Source: Geosiphon pyriformis
Lineage: Eukaryota; Glomeromycota; Glomeromycetes; Archaeosporales; Geosiphonaceae
DNA: 64,000 nucleotides
Assembly: GCA_016748015.1 (NCBI GenBank)
Contig: JAAOMT010000098.1
Span: forward strand, 325,635 to 389,634
Direction: 5' to 3'
Below the pieces are notes generated by a model. That model did not search any database. It saw nothing but the letters and a program-made list of their open reading frames with translations, and was not told the DNA's origin. The translations under genes and the position numbers were made by a program. Below, piece after piece: positions 56,585 through 64,000 of the stretch (positions are counted from its first letter, which is position 1; each line of letters begins with the position of its first letter).

Positions 56585-59500
56585 TGTTTAATTATTACAA
56601 AGTAAGAAATAAATAAATAATTAACTAAATCTTACCTAATTTTGATATCTTATACTATTGTGTTCTGAAAAATCATATCTACTACAAATGTATTTTGTAT
56701 ATGGTTTTTTTTTTCAGTAGCAAACTTATAATATTTGGTTTCTAAACATTTTTTATGTTATAATACTAATGAATTTTTAATTTGTTTAAGCTTATTTTCT
56801 TTATTAGCATTATCAACTTAATTGTTCTTTAGAACTTGGTCTTGATTTTAAAGTATAGTCACTACTTTTTTATGTTGATTAATAAATTGTCTTAATATTA
56901 TTATTATTTTACTATAATTTTTATATTTAATAATAAGCTAAGCAATTTGTTATGTGAATTTTTACATTTTATTATATTTTTGTTTTTTCTGTGCTGTAAA
57001 ACATAAAACATTAATAATAATTTTAAGTATGATTAAAAGATTTGGAATTTCTATTTTATTGAAAAAAATTTTGCAGTTTTTTGATTCATAAAACAAAAAA
57101 CTTTAGTGACTAAATTATTATTTCTTTTTTTATTAGTATACTATCACAAAAATATTATTTAAATATAAAACTCTGCAATTTTTAAATATAGCATTACTTA
57201 AAAATAATAATAATAAACAATATTATAAGATATATTAAACAAATATGAACAAAAATAAGAAACAGAATTAACAATTTTAATAAATATGAATACTACTATT
57301 TTCTGATCATAAGTCTATAATTTTTTACATTTTTTTGATGTTTTTTTATTGACTTTAACAATTATTAATTTTAATAAAATTTGTTTTATATCATACAGAT
57401 TCTCAATAAAATTATCTATTATATTAGAACTGGAATTCTAAATATCAAAATATTGTTAGATAAATAACTTGAAAAAATACACTAAAAAATAATTTTTTTT
57501 ACTTTATTATAAGTATTAATATTCAATAATAATTAATTTGTAATAAAATATAGATATTGTGTTATTTTTAAATGTTGTATAAATAAAATATAAGATGTAA
57601 AGTATTAAGTTATTTGTTTGTTAATCTCAAAAAATAAATCATAGCCAACTAATATGATTTTTATATAAGATAAAAGTATACAATATTCAAAAAAATGATT
57701 CTATTTTGTTTTACTTTTAAGTTTTGTATCTAATGTACCAACAAGATTATAAACTGTTATTTACTGAAAACATGTGTTTAATAATATTGTTAAGGCTTTT
57801 AACACAAAAAGTAGTTTAAGTTCCTGTAATAAATATTTTTAATATAAAACACAGACCTATGCTTATCAACTGAAATAAAAAGTTCTTATTAAATAATCTT
57901 TAGTATTAATATATGTTTCAGTAAGTTGTAATTATTATTTATAAAAATTTTTTTTACATAACTATTGTGACAAAAAAAAATTGTGAATAAAGCTTTCATA
58001 TTAATTGTAAAGCTTTAATTTGAGATTCTTTAATAAGTTTTCATTAATATAAAAAATACAATAAATTTGGTAGGTTGTTTTGTATACTTAAGCAACTATT
58101 GCATTTGTTGCAAAATCAACATTGATAATAAACACTAATAGTTTTGTTATTATTGCTTTTTTTGTGTATTTTAAAATCTATTTCTATAATTTAACAGTTT
58201 TATCTGATACAAAAACCTGTATAATAAGATAGAATTTTGTGTTATTGTTTATAATAAAAAAGAGAGAAAATAACATCTGATAGTGATTAGTCTTTGTTGT
58301 ATTGTTATTTAAAACAATATCATAGTACTTTAATTAAAGAACAACTTATACAGAAAACATCTAAAATATACAGATAAATCAATTTTTATCAATTTAAAAC
58401 TCTATAACTCATTTAGAATTATTTGATTTGCAATTTATAAGGATTGTTAACAAGTAAGATGTATCATGTTTTTTGTTATTATGAACTTTAAATCTTTGTA
58501 TTGTATTTGTAAAGTTATAATCGAAAATAAATATTGTTGAAAATTTTATTTTTAATAATTTTTTTAGATGATAATTGATAGATTTGCATATTCCATAAAA
58601 AATCAGATCTTTTAAAGAATGTTATCTGAAATTTTTCAATATATTAAAGCATATTTTTTAGTATTAGAATATAATAAATGATTATATGTATTATTAAAAG
58701 TAATAAGAATTATTTTGTATAAGTTTTTGGTACAGTTTATATTAACATGCCAACTATATTCTTGATATTTTGATTTAGTGTTTAATAATTTTAAATGTTG
58801 ATCTTTTTTTTGATTTATATTGGCTATTAAATTTGCATTTAAAAGTGTAATATTTAATGTTGTTGTCTAAATATTATTTTAATTTCTTTTAAATAACTCC
58901 AAATCCTTGTTGTTTACTATAAATCTTTATATATTTTAAAAGCATAATTAATATAAAGTTTTATAGTTAAATAAATATAAAAAAATTTAATGTTAAATAT
59001 AATTGAAATTATAACCAAAAATTTTATTTCTATTTATAGATACTTAATTATTTAATTGTGATAAGTTTTCATTGACATAATTCTAAAATTGATTGACTAA
59101 TTCTATATTTGAAATAGGTTTTAAATTAAAATAGAAATAACTTTAATTTTTTAACACATGGTCTTTTATTAAACATATATACATATCTTTCTTTAAAGAC
59201 AAACTGGTTATTTTTTTTTATTTTATATTTATACTAAAATATTAGTCTTAATATAATATATAATATATAAAATATTATATTTAAAATTGCTAATATACTA
59301 TTAATCACAATATTAATTGATATATTTAAGTAAATATTATCTAGAATAGTTTAAAAAATCAGACTTTGCATAACTTGTTGCCTTTAATATTTTAAAATCT
59401 ATAGCTTATATCTAATACACAAATTTATATGTTTATATTATAATATATAAGTTTTTTTTTTAACTTAGGTATTATTTAAAACAAAAAAAACTTCTTGTTA

Positions 59501-59661
59501 TGCAAAAATAAAAGTAGTTACACCAAAAATTTTGATGTGTTTTTGTATTATAATATACAAATAGTGTATATTAAATTCAAAAACCATGTAATATGATATA
59601 TGTAATTTATTTTTAATTAATAAAAATAATTAATATTACATAATTTAAAACAGATTAAGAC
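56585..59661. other. A+T-rich region without recognisable genes
   Basis: About 3 kb, A/T-rich but with scattered G and C and no open frame of 60 codons. Some minus-strand stretches (56650-57050, 58050-58300) look like decayed coding sequence when stops are ignored, but I recognise no family. No LTR, LINE or TIR that I can support. Confidence 0.5.
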
Positions 59662-59722
59662 GTCGATCACTGCGCCATATATGGCACGTGTTACACGTGC
59701 CATATATGGCGCAGTAATTGAC
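59662..59722. repeat. GC-rich near-perfect palindrome with CArG-like and CACGTG cores
   Basis: Perfect 23-bp arms 59669-59691 and 59693-59715 around a single T (59692); the repeat extends outward about eight more bases per side with two mismatches. Each arm contains CCATATATGG (itself a palindrome, CC(A/T)6GG) and CACGTG. It is the only CpG-containing, GC-rich block in over 4 kb. No target duplication is obvious. Could be a tiny foldback element, two abutting transposon ends, or a protein-binding palindrome. Confidence 0.85.
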
Positions 59723-61361
59723 GAAACAAATGAAGTTACGTATTATAATATTAATTACATATTTTTTCGAAATTGTTATAAATCTATTAATTTTAATATT
59801 ATTAGATTTCTTAAATAAATACTATTAATATTAATTGTTTTAATATGTTTAATATTAAAAATAAGTAATTATTAATAAGGTAAATCATGATTTATATATA
59901 TATACAATTTTAATAAATAATTTAATTCTAAATAATAATTGTGTTTTTATTAAATAAAAATTTTAATTTTAAATTAAATAAATTAATAATTTAATGTTTG
60001 TTTTGTTTTTAAAATTATTATTATCATATAATTTTTTTTGGTTTTTTAAAATTTTAATATGATATTATTTGCTAACTTTTAATATTTAATTTATTATTTA
60101 TTTAAATTTATTTATAATTTAAAATTTAATTTAGTCTTAATAAATATAATAATTAATTTTTATTTATTTTATATTTTTTATTAATATTAATTTAATATTG
60201 CATATATTAATTTTTAAATTAAATTAAATATTAAAAAAAGACTATTTATAACTTATATTTAAGAATATTTTATTAAGCTTTAATAATACAATATTAAAAA
60301 TTTGAAAGTTTAGTCAATTTAGCTTTAAGATATTTTAGCTTAAATATTATAAAAACAGAAACCAAAATTTATAAACAATATATTAATAGTTTTCTTAAAA
60401 ATAATGTCTAAAATCATATTAAAATTAAAAATTACCTTTAACAAAAAGCTGTAAACTGAAAAAAAAACAGTAAATAAAAATATAATATTTAATTTAAAAA
60501 ATATTAATAAAATTTAATTAAACAAAAACTTAATATTATATTTTAAAACATTTATTTAAAATTTATTAATAAAAAAATAAATTAAAAAAAAACATTAAAC
60601 AAAATATATTATAACCAAAAATTTGGCCAAAAAAACTATTTAAATTTATAATTTACTATTAAAAATAATTATATATAAGATAAAAACATTTTTTTTAACA
60701 AAATAAGACTAATTAATTTTAAAAACATATTTTTAAAATTTATTAAAAAATTTTTTAAGAAAATTATATTTTAATTAAAAATATTCAAAATATTTATAAG
60801 TTTTATATTAAATTAAAATTAAATTTAATTTATTAAAAATTAATTTTTACTAAAAACATAAATAATATAATAAATTTAATTCAAAATTTTTTTATTCTTA
60901 AAATAAATAATTATATATTATATTTTATTAATAATAATAATATATATAATTTATAATGTAAATTTTTTTAGATTTATTTAAAAAATTATTATAAACAATA
61001 ATATACACAAACAAAATAAACAATACAATTTTAAATTTATTTTTTGTTTTTATATTGTCTAATTTTTATTAGTCTTAATTATATATATAAAATTTTTATT
61101 AATTAAAAAAATATTATAAAGCTAATAAATTAATTTAATTAAATTTAACAAATTTTATTATAGCTTTTTATTATAGTCTAATCAGTTGTTATTAATTAAT
61201 ATAATTTTATTAAATTCAAATAGAACTAAAATAATTATTTTTTTAAAAATATTTATAAAATTTTTTTTTGAAAATTATAACTTAATTTAAATATATTTTT
61301 TATTTTTTAAAATATTTATTTAAATTTTTTTATTTTTAATTAATATTAAAATTATATTTAA
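59723..61361. other. Near-pure A/T spacer upstream of LINE LD
   Basis: About 1.6 kb with almost no G or C, long A and T runs and alternating TA stretches, much like 37761-38401 upstream of LB. No feature supported. Confidence 0.65.
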
Positions 61362-61486
61362 ACTTTCTCTCATCAATCTTCTGGCCACTGCAAAAGCAAA
61401 GAATTTTTTAGGAGAAATCATTTTACTTTATTCTTTTACCCTTCGTTCACCAAGTCATTTCTTCTAATATACCTCTATTTGTTGTA

Positions 61487-63430
61487 ATGGAACTGGTAGG
61501 CTCTTTTGCTGGTGGTTCTGGCTCGGTTTCGGCTGGTTTGAGGACCCGCCAGAGTGCGAAAAAGAAGCGCGTAGATACAGTCTACTCTCGGAATGCATTC
61601 TACAAGAAACCGAAAAAGCCTGCTGCTGGTAATGTGGTTAACTCATCTGCTGGATCGCTAAGCCTGGAGGATATTGATGGTGCTAGTACCAAGCCTGTGG
61701 TGTTCTGGGGCAGTGAGGTTGGCAGTGTTGCTAGTAGTGTCAGTGGTCTCTTGGATGTCGAAGATATGGCGAATATGGTGGCTGAAGAAACCTGCTATGT
61801 AGAATCAGGTGAAGATGATGGCATGAATGAAACTATGCCGAGAAAAACTTGTACTTAAACATACGTGCTGAGCAATTCACTGAAGCAATCTTTGTTCGAC
61901 TGTATGAGTGACGATAATGATGTGCTAGAGCTTCCTCCCCCTAAGTTTGATGGTGTCAATCAGGTGCTGCATATCAGGTCACATGCCCTGAAAAAAAGGA
62001 ATTTCGAGCCAGTAAAATCTTTCACATTAGATATTAAGATTTCAGCAGTACCTGGGAAAACAAATGTTGATAAGTTAATGGCAATTAAAAAAATTTTTTA
62101 TCGAATTGATGGATTTGGGAGAGCTTCGACTTCCTTAAAATTTCCTGGCATAATAAGATCTACATTCACTTCTGAATTAAGTTTGAGCAGGGCAAAAGAT
62201 ATGACGATCAGTGAAAAAATCATGGTAAATAATGATCTCAGAACAGTAAACAGTTGTTTGGATCAGAAGGTGATAATCAAAGAGATCTCTGTTGATCTTC
62301 CCAAATCTGTGGTTAAGGCGGTGTTTTCTAAATTTGGAAAAATTGCGTCAATCAAGATGCAGCTCATTGGTCTTTGGCAAAAGGCCCTGGTAGAATTTGA
62401 ATCATTGGAGGTAGCTGATTTGGTCGCAGCTAGATGGTCTGTTCTTGTGGGAAAAGATTCTGTTTGTGTGGTAAAAGCTGTCGATGATAAACAATCATGA
62501 GTATCAAGGGATAGGTTTCAGGCTTTGTTGTATACTTTTCCAATTGGCATGACTGCTTATAATTTGTCTGAATTGGTAAAGGCTTATGGTGGAAAAACTT
62601 GTTTTATAGGCCATAATCCAATTTCATATGTTCGTGATCAGTGTGCTGTAATTTGTTTTGAAAGTGAGGCATCCAGATTGGCTGCTATTGATTCGGTTTT
62701 GGTCTTTAAGGGTGTGGGCTTGTATTGGACTGGTCTTTCTTTGGCCAGTTGTGCTCATTGCAAACTGTTTGGTCATACTGCTGTTAACTGTTCTGTGAGT
62801 AAGAGGTCTGGTGGTCATGGAAAACATGTGGTAACTTCTCAGGATAAGATACGGTTGGCCAATATTTATAGAAAGAAGTAGGCGCCAATTGTTTGCCCAG
62901 TTTCTTTTGGTGGAAAGACATGGGCCCAAGTGGCAGGCGGCTCTCCCTTTCATGTTGTCTCTTCAGGTGCTCCTGGTGTTGGTTTGATCTCGGGTTCAAA
63001 AGCTTTCTCAATAGATTTCTTCTCGTCTGGTGCCGTTGATTTGGGTGGTCAACTAATTGTACTAGAATGCTTCATGGAAATTCTCTCAGATCAGGTCTCA
63101 CTCATTTTAAAGAAATTGAGTTTCGTTGATTTGGTGTCTTTGGCACCCCTTCCCTTAGCTCTTTCTTTAGTGTCTCCAACTACCGTTGTTTCAGATATGG
63201 ACTCAGGTTTGGCTTTGAATGGTACGTTGCCATCATCTGCCTCCTCTCTCCCCAATGTTGGTGAGTTGGTTGTTGACTTCAGTCCAAGCAGTTCTAAGGT
63301 TCTAACTGCCAAGATTGGCAGTTTGGAGTCGAAAATAATGGCTCTGAAGGCTTTAATTCACTCAGTTTTGGGTAGGTTGGATTATTTGCATTCTGGATTG
63401 GGTTCGTCAGCTCTTCCTTTGCCTCAATGA
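61487..63430 (+). pseudogene. LINE LD ORF1 (RRM-like + CCHC), three in-frame stops
   Basis: 647 codons in one frame. N-terminus shared with LB (SFAGGSGSVSAGLRTRQSAKKK, FYKKPKKP); RRM-like block VIIKEISVDLP, SKFGKIASIKMQLIGLWQKALVEFE; intact zinc knuckle 62750-62791 (CAHCKLFGHTAVNC); coiled-coil-like end. Stops TAA 61856, TGA 62498 (LB has Trp) and TAG 62879. Stop TGA 63428-63430 overlaps the ORF2 ATG 63427. Confidence 0.87.
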
Positions 63431-64000
63431 GTAGTTTGGTCTGGAAATTTGCTACGTGCAATGTTCGGGGTATCAATGTTCCTGTGAAGCAAGCAGATGT
63501 TGTTCATTGGTATGTAAACTTGGGAAACATGGTTTTTTTTATCACTGAGACAAAGTTGAGGTCCTCTTCTGGGCCATGAATAAAAGATAAATTTAATGGA
63601 ATGCGAATTTTTTCTTCAGGATTGGATAAAGGTTTTATGGATGCTGGAGTTGCAATTATTATGAACATTTCTTTGGCTCATCATGTATCTAAGGTGGAAG
63701 AAATTCTTGGTCGGGTTGTTTCTGTTCAGCTCTTGTTTAAGCTCTTGGTTACTGTTTTGGGGTTGTATGCTGGTGCTTCTTCTGGGGCTAGGTTTGGTCA
63801 GATTTCTAAAGTTAACTCTCTTATTGCAAAGGCTGTCAACTCCAGCAATTTTGTTATCTTGGGTGGGGACTTTAATGAGAATAGATCTAGTAAAAGTGCT
63901 AGTTTCAAGTTTTGTTTGAGTTTGGGTTTGGTCAATTTATTTGTTGGTCATTATTTGGCTGATTCTCATATGTGGAGCAATTCAAGAGGGGTTGAAAAAA
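63427..64000 (+). pseudogene. LINE LD ORF2, N-terminal endonuclease part
   Basis: ATG 63427 (MSSLVWKFATCNVRG). Endonuclease motifs ITETKL, GLYAGASS and GGDFNENRS are present; one TGA at about 63578 sits at a probable Trp. Relative to LB two codons are missing near 63740. It continues beyond the window, so the rest of ORF2 is unknown. The open stretch 63683-63919 in another frame is a shadow. Confidence 0.85.

Larger units (their letters stand above)
61362..64000 (+). mobile_element. LINE LD, 5' part (runs off right edge)
   Basis: 5' UTR 61362-61486 similar to LB, complete ORF1 and the first ~190 codons of ORF2. Little decayed: three stops in ORF1 and one in the visible ORF2, with no frameshift. 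Base composition is like LB and unlike the flanking A/T DNA. Confidence 0.88.

Noticed and set aside
59662-59722. Rho-independent terminator or structured ncRNA
   Set aside because: Eukaryotic context, no adjacent gene, and binding-site-like cores instead of a GC stem with U-tract.
56585-61361. Decayed host gene or transposase on the minus strand
   Set aside because: Some stretches look protein-like if stops are ignored, but no motif or family could be supported at this A/T content.
1-64000. tRNA or rRNA genes
   Set aside because: No convincing A/B-box pair with cloverleaf potential or rRNA-like block was noticed by eye; a tRNAscan run would be decisive.

Overview
This 64 kb window looks like a transposon graveyard from a very A+T-rich eukaryotic genome. 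The style of the Ty3/Gypsy and non-LTR elements, and the extreme A+T bias, fit an arbuscular mycorrhizal fungus (Glomeromycotina, Rhizophagus/Gigaspora type). That assignment is inference from recognised protein families and was not checked against any database. I found no convincing host gene, tRNA, rRNA or CRISPR array. Almost all recognisable sequence is retrotransposon, and nearly every reading frame is broken by stop codons.

Two families dominate. (1) A ~10 kb Ty3/Gypsy element with 0.8-0.9 kb LTRs (TGTTAC...GTAACA), a TGG-type primer site, and the internal order gag (Gag domain + CCHC) - protease - two Cys clusters - dUTPase - reverse transcriptase - RNase H - integrase - a short 3' ORF - polypurine tract. 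Copies: E1 (minus, 1-2297, runs off the left edge), E2 (minus, 2298-6424, 5' half), E3 (plus, 6425-11627, extremely decayed), a solo LTR (10677-11495), E4 (plus, 15434-35502), EB (plus, 19927-30009, nested in E4) and E5 (plus, 49337-55619, pol core deleted). (2) A ~6.9 kb two-ORF LINE. ORF1 has an RRM-like region and a CCHC knuckle. ORF2 has an APE endonuclease, reverse transcriptase, RNase H and a C-terminal Cys/His motif. Copies: LA (minus, 37760-35503 and 15433-11640), LB (plus, 38402-45312, best preserved), LC (plus, 45304-49336 and 55620-56584) and LD (plus, 61362-64000, runs off the right edge).

Layout: 1-11.6 kb holds minus-strand Gypsy copies inside a decayed plus-strand copy, with a 605-bp TA-flanked inverted-repeat element and a solo LTR. 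From 11.6 to 37.8 kb a minus-strand LINE is split by E4, which is itself split by EB. From 38.4 to 45.3 kb lies LINE LB. From 45.3 to 56.6 kb lies LINE LC, split by E5. From 56.6 to 61.4 kb there is A+T-rich DNA without recognisable genes, containing one striking GC-rich palindrome. LINE LD begins at 61.4 kb.

The nesting can be read base by base: insertions are flanked by 4-bp target duplications (perfect for the solo LTR, differing only by transitions for E4, EB and E5), and removing each insert restores the interrupted element. The most notable biology is the dUTPase domain between protease and RT of the Gypsy family, with two uncharacterised Cys clusters before it. Next come the ATGA overlap joining LINE ORF1 to ORF2 in every copy, the two interchangeable U3 repeat architectures of the LTRs, and the isolated palindrome with CArG-like and CACGTG cores.
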